Source: Rhodococcoides corynebacterioides NBRC 14404
GTDB lineage: Bacteria > Actinomycetota > Actinomycetes > Mycobacteriales > Mycobacteriaceae
DNA: 64,000 nucleotides
Direction: 5' to 3'
Assembly (NCBI RefSeq): GCF_001894765.1
Contig: NZ_BCWV01000003.1
Coordinates: 124,001-188,000 of the forward strand
This document shows positions 25,813-34,080 of the stretch, in pieces. The notes under the pieces were generated by a model that was not told the DNA's origin, did not search any database, and worked only from the letters and a program-made list of their open reading frames with translations. Made by a program: the position numbers and the translations under genes. Position 1 is the stretch's first letter. Every line of letters starts with the position of its first letter.

Positions 25813-27408
25813 GTGGACGCCGATGCCCTGACCGCGCCCCTGGCCGGCGTGATGACCGTCGCCGGCGCGACCCGACGCGGCGCCGGCGAGTCCGTCCACG
25901 GACGCAACCCCGCCACGGGCGAGACGTTGTCCCCCGCCTACCGCTACGGCGGCGCGGCCGACGTCGCCGATGCCTGCGCGGCCGCGGAGGACGCCGTCGA
26001 CCTCGTTCGCGCCACCCCGACGGATCGTCGCGCACGGTTCCTGGAGGCCCTCGCCGAGCACCTCGAGGCGCTCGGCGAGACGCTGATCGACCGGGCGGCC
26101 GCCGAGTCGGGCCTGCCCGTCGTGCGCCTCACCGGCGAGCTGAGCCGCACCACCGGGCAACTCCGACTGTTCGCCGACGTGGTGCGCGAGGGCAGCTGGG
26201 CCGACGCCCATCTCGATCCGGCTCTGCCCCATCGCACTCCGCTCCCCCGACCCGACATCCGCCGGCGAGCCGTTCCGCTCGGCCCCGTGGCGGTGTTCGG
26301 GTCGAGCAACTTTCCGCTCGCGTTCTCGGTGGCCGGCGGCGACACCGCGTCCGCACTCGCCGCCGGATGTCCGGTCGTCGTCAAGGCGCACGACGCCCAC
26401 CCGGGCACGTCGGAATACGTCGCCCGCGCCGTCGTCGCCGCCGCGGACGCGACCGGCATGCCTCCGGGCGTGTTCTCCCTGCTCTACGGCGACGGCCCCG
26501 GGCTCGGCACAGCGCTGGTCACGGATCCGCGTATCGCCGCCGTCGGCTTCACCGGATCACGTTCCGCCGGAACGGCTCTGATGCGCGCGGCGGCCGGACG
26601 CAGGGTCCCGATCCCGGTCTACGCGGAGATGAGCGCGGTCAACCCCGTGTTCCTGCTCCCGGGCGCCCTCGCAGCACGAGGGGCGGAGCTCGGCCGCGCC
26701 TTCGTGGACTCGCTCACCCTCGGGGTCGGGCAGTTCTGCACCAACCCGGGGCTGATCGTGGCCGAGAACGGGCCCGGGCTCGACGCCTTCCTCGCCGCCG
26801 CGGCCGACGCGATCGCGGCCACCGAGCCGGCCCCGATGCTGACGCCGGCCATCGCACGAAACTACGCCGTCGGCGTGGAGGCCCTGACGACGGTCGCCAC
26901 CGAGATCGCCCGCGGCCCGGAGACCGACGCGCCGAACGCCGGACGCGCGGCGCTGTTCACCGTCGACGCCGGCACCTTTCTCTCGGACCCGACGCTGCAC
27001 GACGAGGTGTTCGGCGCGTCGGCCCTGGTGGTGCGGTGCGCCGATGCGACCGAGACCGAGCGGGTGGCCCGCGCGCTGGAGGGTCAGCTGACGGCCACCG
27101 TCCATGCCGACGACCGCGACCGGCCGACGGCCGGGCGGTTGCTCGGCATTCTCGAACGCACGGCCGGTCGCATCCTGTTCGACGGGTGGCCGACGGGCGT
27201 CGAGGTCGGCCACGCGATGGTGCACGGCGGCCCGTATCCGGCGACGTCGGACGGCCGCTCGACGTCCGTGGGCGCCCGAGCGATGGACCGGTTCCTGCGC
27301 CCCGTCGCCTACCAGAACGTGCCCGCGGATCTGCTGCCGAGCGCGATCGCCGACGGCAATCCCGACGGCATCGTGCGTCGCGTCGACGGCCGGTTCACGC
27401 GCGACTGA
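25813..27408 (+). CDS. Aldehyde dehydrogenase, 2-oxoglutarate-semialdehyde type
   Basis: A 531-residue NADP-type aldehyde dehydrogenase. It has the layout of 2,5-dioxovalerate (alpha-ketoglutarate semialdehyde) dehydrogenases, which finish pentose, uronate or hydroxyproline breakdown. Visible are GPVAVFGSSNFPLAFSVAGG, VVVKAHDAHPGTSE, VGFTGSRSAG, the general-base Glu in YAEMSAVNPVFLLPGAL and the nucleophile Cys in GVGQFCTNPG. Substrate is inferred. The GTG at 25813 keeps the family N-terminus (LAGVMTVAG); an ATG at 25852 is possible. The same frame is open back to 24718, but that part is a shadow of the TspO-like gene. Confidence 0.87.
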   Translation: MDADALTAPLAGVMTVAGATRRGAGESVHGRNPATGETLSPAYRYGGAADVADACAAAEDAVDLVRATPTDRRARFLEALAEHLEALGETLIDRAAAESGLPVVRLTGELSRTTGQLRLFADVVREGSWADAHLDPALPHRTPLPRPDIRRRAVPLGPVAVFGSSNFPLAFSVAGGDTASALAAGCPVVVKAHDAHPGTSEYVARAVVAAADATGMPPGVFSLLYGDGPGLGTALVTDPRIAAVGFTGSRSAGTALMRAAAGRRVPIPVYAEMSAVNPVFLLPGALAARGAELGRAFVDSLTLGVGQFCTNPGLIVAENGPGLDAFLAAAADAIAATEPAPMLTPAIARNYAVGVEALTTVATEIARGPETDAPNAGRAALFTVDAGTFLSDPTLHDEVFGASALVVRCADATETERVARALEGQLTATVHADDRDRPTAGRLLGILERTAGRILFDGWPTGVEVGHAMVHGGPYPATSDGRSTSVGARAMDRFLRPVAYQNVPADLLPSAIADGNPDGIVRRVDGRFTRD

Positions 27409-27432
27409 CGCGACACGCCCCGAACGCACGAG

Positions 27433-27464
27433 CGGCCGGCGACCCCCGTGGGGATCGCCGGCCG
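27433..27464. terminator. Bidirectional terminator between aldehyde dehydrogenase and acyl-CoA dehydrogenase genes
   Basis: A 15-bp inverted repeat (cggccggcgaccccc at 27433-27447 and ggggatcgccggccg at 27450-27464) with one G-U-type mismatch and a very short centre. It lies between the two convergent 3' ends. Confidence 0.75.
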
Positions 27465-27481
27465 ACGTCGTGGCGCAGGTG

Positions 27482-28612
27482 TCAGGACACCCCGAGCATC
27501 TCGTGGTCCTTGACCACGCCGGTGATGACCCGGAGGTGGTCGTCGACCCCACCGAGAGTGTGCTCGATGGCGGTCAGACGCGAGAAGTAGTGCCCGACAG
27601 GGTATTCGTCGGTCACGCCGATTCCGCCGTGCAGCTGGATGGACTCCTGGCCGATCTGCCGGGCGGACCGCCCGATCTGCAGCTTCGCGCGGGAGGCCAC
27701 GACGGGGTCCGCGGTGCCGTCGGCCAGCGACATGGTGGCGTAGAGCGCCATGCTGCGGGCCAGTTCCAGCTGGACGTACATGTCCGCCGCGCGGAACGTC
27801 AGAGCCTGGAACTTCGACAGCGGGACACCGAACTGCTTGCGCTGCTTGAGGTACTCGGTGGTCAGGCGCAGCGACTCCTCCATCGCACCCAACGCCTCGG
27901 CTGCGAGCGCGGCCTGTGCGCGGACGTTCGAGGCGACGATCGCGGCGGTGGCGTCCCCGCCGTCACCGAGCGGCTCGGCCGCGGCGTCGGTGAACACGAT
28001 CGAGGCGCCGCGCAGTCCGTCGTGCGTGCGGTACGGCGTGCGCGCGACCCCGTCGGCGTCGGCGTCGACGAGGAACAGCCCCACGCCGCCGGACGGCAGT
28101 GCCGCACTGACGACGAGGTGGTTCGCCGAGTTGCCGTGCAGCACGGGGTTCTTGGTGCCCGAGACGGTGAACGAGCCACCCGACTCGCTCGCCGTGGTGG
28201 ACACCTCGGCCGCGGGCCACCGGCGACCGGGTTCGGTGTGAGCGAAGGCCAACAGCGTCTGCCCCTCGGCGACCGAGGGCAGGATCCGCTGACGCTGCTC
28301 CGCGGAGCCGACCTCGGAGATCAGACCACCGGGGATCAACACGCCGTCGAGCAGCGGCTCGGGGGCGAGGCGCCGACCGATCTCGGTCATCACCGCGAAG
28401 GTCTCCACGGGACCGGCGCCCATGCCGCCGTCCTCCTCGGCGAAGCTCAACCCGAGCAGGCCGAGTTCGGCGAACTGCTTCCAGACCGACTCGGTCCAGC
28501 CGCGCTCGCTCTCCACGGCGGCCTTGCGCTTCTCGTTGTCGTAGCTGCGGCTCAGGACCTCACGGACGGTGTCCCGCAACAACTTCTGCTCGTCGTCCAG
28601 TTCGAATTGCAT
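27482..28612 (-). CDS. Acyl-CoA dehydrogenase, PimD-like small subunit
   Basis: A 376-residue flavoprotein-fold subunit. Its opening (MQFELDDEQKLLRDTVREVL, then SYDNEKRKAA and ERGW) and overall pattern match the 'small' subunits of heteromeric acyl-CoA dehydrogenases such as pimeloyl-CoA dehydrogenase PimD. The FAD- and acyl-contacting loops are weakly conserved. The C-terminus has IQLHGGIGVTDEYPVGHYF. It starts with ATG at 28612, with GGAGA upstream. It lies 22 bp after the large-subunit gene, in the order large-small, as in known alpha2-beta2 pairs acting on ring-bearing or branched acyl-CoAs. Confidence 0.88.
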   Translation of the reverse strand: MQFELDDEQKLLRDTVREVLSRSYDNEKRKAAVESERGWTESVWKQFAELGLLGLSFAEEDGGMGAGPVETFAVMTEIGRRLAPEPLLDGVLIPGGLISEVGSAEQRQRILPSVAEGQTLLAFAHTEPGRRWPAAEVSTTASESGGSFTVSGTKNPVLHGNSANHLVVSAALPSGGVGLFLVDADADGVARTPYRTHDGLRGASIVFTDAAAEPLGDGGDATAAIVASNVRAQAALAAEALGAMEESLRLTTEYLKQRKQFGVPLSKFQALTFRAADMYVQLELARSMALYATMSLADGTADPVVASRAKLQIGRSARQIGQESIQLHGGIGVTDEYPVGHYFSRLTAIEHTLGGVDDHLRVITGVVKDHEMLGVS

Positions 28613-28634
28613 GTGACGTTCTCCTGCGTGAGGT

Positions 28635-29810
28635 CTAGAGGCCGAGGATGCCGGAGGCGATGATGGTGCGCTGCACCTCGTTCGAGCCGCCGTAGATGGA
28701 GGTCTTGCGGAAGTTCAGGTACGTCGGAGTGGCGCGCTGCGCCCACACCGGCGTCGGAATGTCCTCGCCCGCCTCGAAGGGCAGCGAGTCCGGTCCCGCG
28801 ACGTCCGTGAGGATCTCGGTGGCGAGCTGCTGCAGCTCGCTGCCGCGCAACTTGAGCACGGACGACGCCGGGTTCTCCTTGCCCTCGACGTAGCTCGACA
28901 CGATGCGCAGCTGCGTCAGTTCCAGGGCGAGAACCTGGTTCTCGATCTCCGCGAACCGTGCGGCGAAGACCGGATCGTCGAGCAGGGTGCCGTCACCGAC
29001 GGCGGTCTGCGCGGCGAGTTCCTTGGCGCGAGCCAGCTTGGTCTTGGTGAAGCCGAGCCGGGTGATGCCGGTGCGCTCGTTGCTGAGCAGGAACTTGGCG
29101 TAGGTCCAGCCCGCGTTCTCCTCGCCGACGAGGTTCTCGGCGGGCACGCGCACGTTCTCGAACCACACCTCGTTGACCTCGTGGCCACCGTCGATGAGCT
29201 TGATGGGGCGCACGGTGATGCCGGGGGTCTTCAGATCCACCAGGATGAAGGAGATGCCGGCCTGCTTCTTCGGCGCATCGGGGTTGGTGCGCGCGAGCAC
29301 GAAGATCCAGTCGGCGTACTGCCCGAGCGTGGTCCACGTCTTCTGCCCGTTGATGACGTACTCGTCGCCGTCGCGGATGGCGACGGTGCGCAGCGAGGCG
29401 AGGTCCGACCCGGCTTCCGGCTCGGAGAATCCCTGGCACCACCAGATGTCCAGGTTCTGCGTCGGCGGCAGGAACTTCTGCTTCTGCTCCTCGCTGCCGA
29501 ACGTCGCGATCACCGGCCCGACCATCGAGATGTTGAAGGCCAGCGGCTCCGGCACCGACGCGAGCTGCAGCTCGTCGAGCCAGATGTGGTGCTGCATGGG
29601 GGTCCAGTCCTTGCCGCCCCACTCGAGCGGCCAGTGCGGGCTGGCCATCCCGTGCTTGTTGAGGATCTGCAGCGTGGTGACCATGTCCTCGCGGGACAGT
29701 TCCTCGCCGGCGGCGTTCCGCTCGCGGATGTCGGCCGGGATCTCGGTCCGGAAGAAGTTCCGCATCTCGTCGCGGAACGCGGCTTCGTCCTCGGTGAGTG
29801 CCAGGTTCAT
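28635..29810 (-). CDS. Acyl-CoA dehydrogenase, PimC-like large subunit
   Basis: A 391-residue FAD enzyme subunit oxidising acyl-CoA to the enoyl-CoA. Recognisable are WPLEWGGKDW, WWCQGFSEPEAGSDLASL (FAD and substrate contacts) and KTWTTLGQYADWIFVLART. At the place where typical enzymes have the catalytic Glu in YEGT, it reads SIYGGSNEVQRTIIA, so the active base must be elsewhere or supplied by the partner. This is seen in steroid-type heteromeric members. The ATG at 29810 has AAAGG upstream. A much longer upstream frame (to 31892) is antisense to a transporter and rejected. Confidence 0.9.
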   Translation of the reverse strand: MNLALTEDEAAFRDEMRNFFRTEIPADIRERNAAGEELSREDMVTTLQILNKHGMASPHWPLEWGGKDWTPMQHHIWLDELQLASVPEPLAFNISMVGPVIATFGSEEQKQKFLPPTQNLDIWWCQGFSEPEAGSDLASLRTVAIRDGDEYVINGQKTWTTLGQYADWIFVLARTNPDAPKKQAGISFILVDLKTPGITVRPIKLIDGGHEVNEVWFENVRVPAENLVGEENAGWTYAKFLLSNERTGITRLGFTKTKLARAKELAAQTAVGDGTLLDDPVFAARFAEIENQVLALELTQLRIVSSYVEGKENPASSVLKLRGSELQQLATEILTDVAGPDSLPFEAGEDIPTPVWAQRATPTYLNFRKTSIYGGSNEVQRTIIASGILGL

Positions 29811-29945
29811 GAGTGACCTTTCACAGTCGGCATGTCGTCTGCTCTGCACCGTACTCCCCGGTAACTCCGGGGCGAAGGGGCGGTGACCAGGCATGCGGCC
29901 CGCACCTCCGGTGACCCCGTCCGCCCCCGATACGCTGGGCCGACC

Positions 29946-30548
29946 ATGCCCGAGACCCCGTCTTACGACTCGACCTCGAACCACGTCACGGTCGCCCTGG
30001 TCCGCCACGGCGAAACCGACTGGAACCTCGAGGGCCGCTTGCAGGGCTCGTCGGACATCCCGCTGAACGACGAGGGCCGCCGCCAGGCCCGCGACGCGGG
30101 CATCACGCTCTCCGCCGGGTCGTGGGACGTCCTGGTGAGTTCGCCGCTGGTGCGCGCGGCGGAGACGGCGGACATCATCGGCCACGTCGTCGGGCTTTCC
30201 CGTTCGGCGGACCACGACGACCTGGTCGAACGTCGGTTCGGCCACGCCGAGGGACTCACCGGCTACGAGGCGTGGGCCTACTGGCCCGACGGCCGTTACC
30301 CCGGCGGGGAGAGCCGCGCAGACCTGGCCGAACGCGGTCGCCGACGACTGGACCTGCTCGCCGAGGAGCATCGCGGCCGGTCGGTGGTCGCCGTCGCGCA
30401 CGGCGGCGTCATCCGCGCGATCCTCGAGACGATCATCGGCCACCCGCCGCCGCGCATCTCCAACGCCGGCATCTCCGTCGTCGAGACCGATGGTGCGGGA
30501 TGGACGGTGCGGACGATCGATTCGGTCCCGGTGCGCCGCCGGCGGTGA
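29946..30548 (+). CDS. Histidine phosphatase family protein (phosphoglycerate-mutase-like)
   Basis: A 200-residue cytoplasmic phosphatase. The catalytic RHGETDWN motif (phosphohistidine acceptor) is at residues 20-27, LVSSPLVRAAETA carries the second arginine, ERRFGHAEG holds the proton donor Glu, and AHGGVIRAIL supplies the second His. It is a broad-specificity dPGM-superfamily phosphatase (GpmB/CobC-like); the substrate is not evident. The ATG at 29946 is chosen over an upstream start at 29883 that precedes a likely promoter region. Confidence 0.88.
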   Translation: MPETPSYDSTSNHVTVALVRHGETDWNLEGRLQGSSDIPLNDEGRRQARDAGITLSAGSWDVLVSSPLVRAAETADIIGHVVGLSRSADHDDLVERRFGHAEGLTGYEAWAYWPDGRYPGGESRADLAERGRRRLDLLAEEHRGRSVVAVAHGGVIRAILETIIGHPPPRISNAGISVVETDGAGWTVRTIDSVPVRRRR

Positions 30549-30740
30549 CGGGCCCGAGTACGTGTTCGCCGACGCCGCGACGGAGGATTCCGGCAAGGCA
30601 GGCGACGACATCGGCACGGTTCGGACGCACTGCAGGTGAGAGCACCGGCAGTCGTTCGCACGGGTCACGATGGCGTAACGAAGGTGGCCGCCGCCCCTCT
30701 CGATGCCACGATTCCGACCCCGGTTGGGTAGGCACGACGG
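30549..30740. other. Intergenic region before the MHS transporter; no feature seen
   Basis: This 192-bp stretch lies between two same-direction genes. I found no hairpin of note, no repeat and no convincing regulator site. It presumably holds the transporter promoter. Confidence 0.4.
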
Positions 30741-32138
30741 GTGACTTCCCCGGATACGACCCCTGACCGAAGTCCCGACCGACCGGCCGGTGCCGCCGAC
30801 CCCCGCGCTCCCCACGACCCACCGGACGGCGTGCTGCGCCGCGCGATCGGCGCCTCGGCGATGGGCAACGCCACCGAGTGGTTCGACTACGGCGTCTACG
30901 CCTACACCGCCACCTACATCTCCCGGGCGTTCTTCCCGGAGGACCTCGAATCCGCCACCCTCTTCACCCTCGGCATCTTCGCGGTCTCCTTCCTGGTCCG
31001 CCCGCTCGGCGGGCTGGTGTGGGGCCCGCTGGGCGACCGCCTCGGCCGCAAACACATCCTGGCCCTGACGATCGTGCTCATGGGTACCGCCACGTTCCTC
31101 ATCGGTGTGATCCCGAGCTACGACTCGATCGGCTTCTGGGCGCCCGTGCTGCTGGTGATCCTGCGCATGATCCAGGGCTTCTCCACCGGCGGCGAATACG
31201 GCGGCGCGGCGACGTTCATGGCCGAGTACTCCCCCGACCGCAAGCGCGGATTCTTCGGCAGCTTCCTCGAATTCGGCACGCTCGGCGGGTTCTCGCTGGG
31301 CGCCCTCGTCGTCCTCGCCGTCGATCTCGCGTCGACCGACGCGTTCATGGACACGTGGGGCTGGCGGCTGCCGTTCTTCGTCGCCGGCCCGCTGGCCCTG
31401 ATCGGCCTCTACATGCGCTCCAAGCTCGAGGACACCCCGGTGTTCCGCGAGCTCGAGCAGTCGAACGAGGTCGAGCACGAGACGCGCACGCAGTTCCGCG
31501 AGCTGATCGCGCAGTACTGGCGGCCGATCCTCACCCTCATGGGTCTGGTGGTGGCGCTCAATGTCTGCAACTACACCCTGCTGAGCTACATGCCGACCTA
31601 CCTCGAACAACGCATCGGGTTGACCAGCACGTCGTCGTTGTTCCTGGTGGTGATCGGTCAGCTCGCCATGATGGCCGTGATTCCGTTCGCCGGGTCGCTC
31701 TCCGACAAGGTCGGCCGCAAGCCCCTCTGGCTGGTCTCGATGGTGGGCCTGTTCGTCTTCGCCATCCCGATGTACCTGCTGATGGCGGTGAACTTCGCCT
31801 GGGCGATCGTCGCGTTCACCGTGCTGGGGCTGCTGTACGTGCTGCAGCTGTCGACCATCTCGGCGACGTTCCCGGCGATGTTCCCCACCCACGTGCGGTT
31901 CGCCGGCTTCGCCATCGCCTACAACGTGTCGACGTCTCTCTTCGGCGGCACGGCACCCGCCGCCAACGAGTGGTTGGTCGAACGCACGGGCAACGACCTG
32001 GTGCCCGCGTTCTACATGATGGGCGCGTGCGTCGTCGGGCTGATCGCCCTGCTGTTCGTCGCCGAGACGGCGGGCGCGTCGCTACGCGGCCGCGCCGTCC
32101 CGGGGGTGGACACCGAAGCGCACCCGACCGCGCGCTGA
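30741..32138 (+). CDS. MHS-family metabolite:H+ symporter (MFS, ProP-like)
   Basis: A 465-residue inner-membrane transporter with 12 predicted helices. The family marks are ASAMGNATEWFDYGVYAY in helix 1, VRPLGGLVWGPLGDRLGRK between helices 2 and 3 (the MFS loop motif), and IQGFSTGGEYGGAATFMAEY, diagnostic of the MHS/ProP group. A hydrophilic 30-residue lead precedes helix 1. Substrates in this group include proline/betaine, dicarboxylates and aromatic acids; none can be chosen here. It starts with GTG at 30741. Confidence 0.9.
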   Translation: MTSPDTTPDRSPDRPAGAADPRAPHDPPDGVLRRAIGASAMGNATEWFDYGVYAYTATYISRAFFPEDLESATLFTLGIFAVSFLVRPLGGLVWGPLGDRLGRKHILALTIVLMGTATFLIGVIPSYDSIGFWAPVLLVILRMIQGFSTGGEYGGAATFMAEYSPDRKRGFFGSFLEFGTLGGFSLGALVVLAVDLASTDAFMDTWGWRLPFFVAGPLALIGLYMRSKLEDTPVFRELEQSNEVEHETRTQFRELIAQYWRPILTLMGLVVALNVCNYTLLSYMPTYLEQRIGLTSTSSLFLVVIGQLAMMAVIPFAGSLSDKVGRKPLWLVSMVGLFVFAIPMYLLMAVNFAWAIVAFTVLGLLYVLQLSTISATFPAMFPTHVRFAGFAIAYNVSTSLFGGTAPAANEWLVERTGNDLVPAFYMMGACVVGLIALLFVAETAGASLRGRAVPGVDTEAHPTAR

Positions 32139-32167
32139 GCCGGCGGCGGCGCCGTCGCCGACACCGT

Positions 32168-33922
32168 TCAGCGGCGGCGCGGCCCCGTGTCCCGCTGCAG
32201 CTGAATCAACTGTCCGCTGATCCTGGTGCGGCGCAACGCTTCCAGCGTTTCGTCCGCCAGGTCGGCGGGCAGTTCGACCAGGCTGTGGTCGGGGCGGATG
32301 CTGATGTGCCCGAAGTCGCTGCGGCGCAGACCGCCCTCGTTGGCGATGGCGCCGACGATCGCACCCGGCACCACCTTGTGTCGCTTGCCGACGCTGATCC
32401 GGTAGACCGCCATGTCCTGGTCGGTCCGACGCGACTTGCGCACGGGCGGCGCGTTCCGATCGTCGAACGTCCGCTCGGGGCGCTCACGCTTCTCCCGCGG
32501 CGCCGGGGGCGGCTCGGGCGCCATGAGGAACGCCTCGCCGTCGCGGGACTGCGTGGCCAGCGCCGCGGCGATGTCGGCCAACGGCACGTCGTGCTCGCGT
32601 TCGTAGTCCTCGATCAGCCGGCGGAACAAATGCAGCGACGGCGACTGCAGCGACGTGGTGATCGAGTCGGCGAACTTGGCGACGCGCTGCGCGTTGACGT
32701 CGTCGACGCTCGGCAGCTGCATCTCGGTGATCGGCTGGCGCGTGGCCTTCTCGATCGCCCGGAGCAGATGACGCTCGCGCGGCGCGACGAAGAGCAGCGC
32801 CTGGCCGGCGCGTCCGGCGCGTCCGGTGCGGCCGATGCGGTGGACGTACGACTCGGTGTCGTGCGGGATGTCGTAGTTGACGACGTGCGAGATGCGGTCG
32901 ACGTCGAGTCCGCGCGCGGCGACGTCGGTGGCGACGAGAACGTCGAGGGCACCGCTCTTGAGCTGGCCGATGGTCCGCTCGCGCTGCGCCTGCACGATGT
33001 CGCCGTTGATCGCGGCCGCCGAGAAACCCCGGGCCCGCAGCTTCTCCGCGAGGTCCTCCGTGGCCTGCTTGGTGCGGACGAAAATGATCATCGCCTCGAA
33101 GTCCTCGACCTCGAAGATGCGCGTGAGGGCGTCGAGCTTGCGCTGGTGAGCGACCTGCACGTACCGCTGCGTGATGTTCGGCGCGGTGGAGGTCGCGGTC
33201 TTCACCGTGATCTCGACCGGATCGTGCATGTACTGCTTGCTCATCTTGCGGATCGAGCTCGGCATGGTGGCCGAGAACAGCGCGACCTGCTTGTACTCCG
33301 GGGTGTCGGCGAGGATGCGCTCGACGTCCTCCTGGAAGCCCATCTTGAGCATCTCGTCGGCCTCGTCGAGCACCAGGTACTCGAGGTGCGACAGGTCCAG
33401 CGCGCCCTTCTCGAGGTGGTCGATGACGCGGCCCGGGGTGCCGACGATGATCTGGGCACCGCGTCGCAGACCCGACAGCTGCACGCCGTACGCCTGGCCG
33501 CCGTAGATCGGCAGGATGTGCAGGCCCGGGATCTTGGCGGCGTACTTGCCGAAGGCCTCGGCCACCTGCAACGCCAGCTCGCGCGTCGGGGCGAGGACGA
33601 GTGCCTGCGGGACACGGTTGGCGACGTCGAGACGCGAGAGGATGGGAACGGCGAACGCCGCCGTCTTGCCCGTGCCCGTCTGCGCGAGTCCGACGACGTC
33701 CTTGCCCGCCATCAACGGCGGAATGGTGGCCGCCTGAATGGGCGACGGGGACTCGTACCCCACGTCGGAGAGCGCCGCGAGGACGCGATCGTCGATGCCG
33801 AGATCGGCGAAGGTCTGCTCGGGGGCCGCGTCGCGGGGTGCCTCTGGGGTGGGCTCTGGGGTGGGCTCGGACGCGGTCGACGCCGGGCGATCGCCGGTGG
33901 ATTCACCGTCGGGAGTGCTCAT
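32168..33922 (-). CDS. deaD: DEAD-box ATP-dependent RNA helicase (DeaD/CsdA-like)
   Basis: A 584-residue RNA helicase acting in ribosome assembly and RNA turnover. After an acidic Pro/Glu-rich leader (about 35 residues with PEPTPEPTPE repeats) come Q-motif SPIQAATI, motif I AQTGTGKT, Ia PTRELA, II DEAD, III SAT, V ARGLDV and VI HRIGRTGRAG. The C-terminal 75 residues form a DbpA-like RNA-binding domain (YRISVGKRHKVVPGAIVGAI). The ATG at 33922 is preferred to a GTG two codons upstream. It is divergent from the acyl-CoA ligase. Confidence 0.93.
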   Translation of the reverse strand: MSTPDGESTGDRPASTASEPTPEPTPEAPRDAAPEQTFADLGIDDRVLAALSDVGYESPSPIQAATIPPLMAGKDVVGLAQTGTGKTAAFAVPILSRLDVANRVPQALVLAPTRELALQVAEAFGKYAAKIPGLHILPIYGGQAYGVQLSGLRRGAQIIVGTPGRVIDHLEKGALDLSHLEYLVLDEADEMLKMGFQEDVERILADTPEYKQVALFSATMPSSIRKMSKQYMHDPVEITVKTATSTAPNITQRYVQVAHQRKLDALTRIFEVEDFEAMIIFVRTKQATEDLAEKLRARGFSAAAINGDIVQAQRERTIGQLKSGALDVLVATDVAARGLDVDRISHVVNYDIPHDTESYVHRIGRTGRAGRAGQALLFVAPRERHLLRAIEKATRQPITEMQLPSVDDVNAQRVAKFADSITTSLQSPSLHLFRRLIEDYEREHDVPLADIAAALATQSRDGEAFLMAPEPPPAPREKRERPERTFDDRNAPPVRKSRRTDQDMAVYRISVGKRHKVVPGAIVGAIANEGGLRRSDFGHISIRPDHSLVELPADLADETLEALRRTRISGQLIQLQRDTGPRRR

Positions 33923-34080
33923 GTGCACCAGAGTCTAGTCCCGATCGGCCCCCGCGGTTCCCACCCGACGCTCGACTCATTCGATTCGGACAAACGGGAT
34001 ACCGGGGAGACCGCCCGCTTCGGCCCGACCTGTGATCCAATACACAGCACATCGAGTGCTACTGGAAGGTAATCACGACC

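Noticed and set aside
29811-31892. Upstream extension of the large acyl-CoA dehydrogenase frame
   Set aside because: It is antisense to the phosphatase and transporter genes, while the ATG at 29810 gives the complete family N-terminus with a ribosome site.
30878-34072. A 1,064-codon plus-strand frame across the MHS transporter and the helicase
   Set aside because: It is out of frame with the transporter and antisense to the DEAD-box gene; both have full domain support, and this frame is Arg-rich low complexity.
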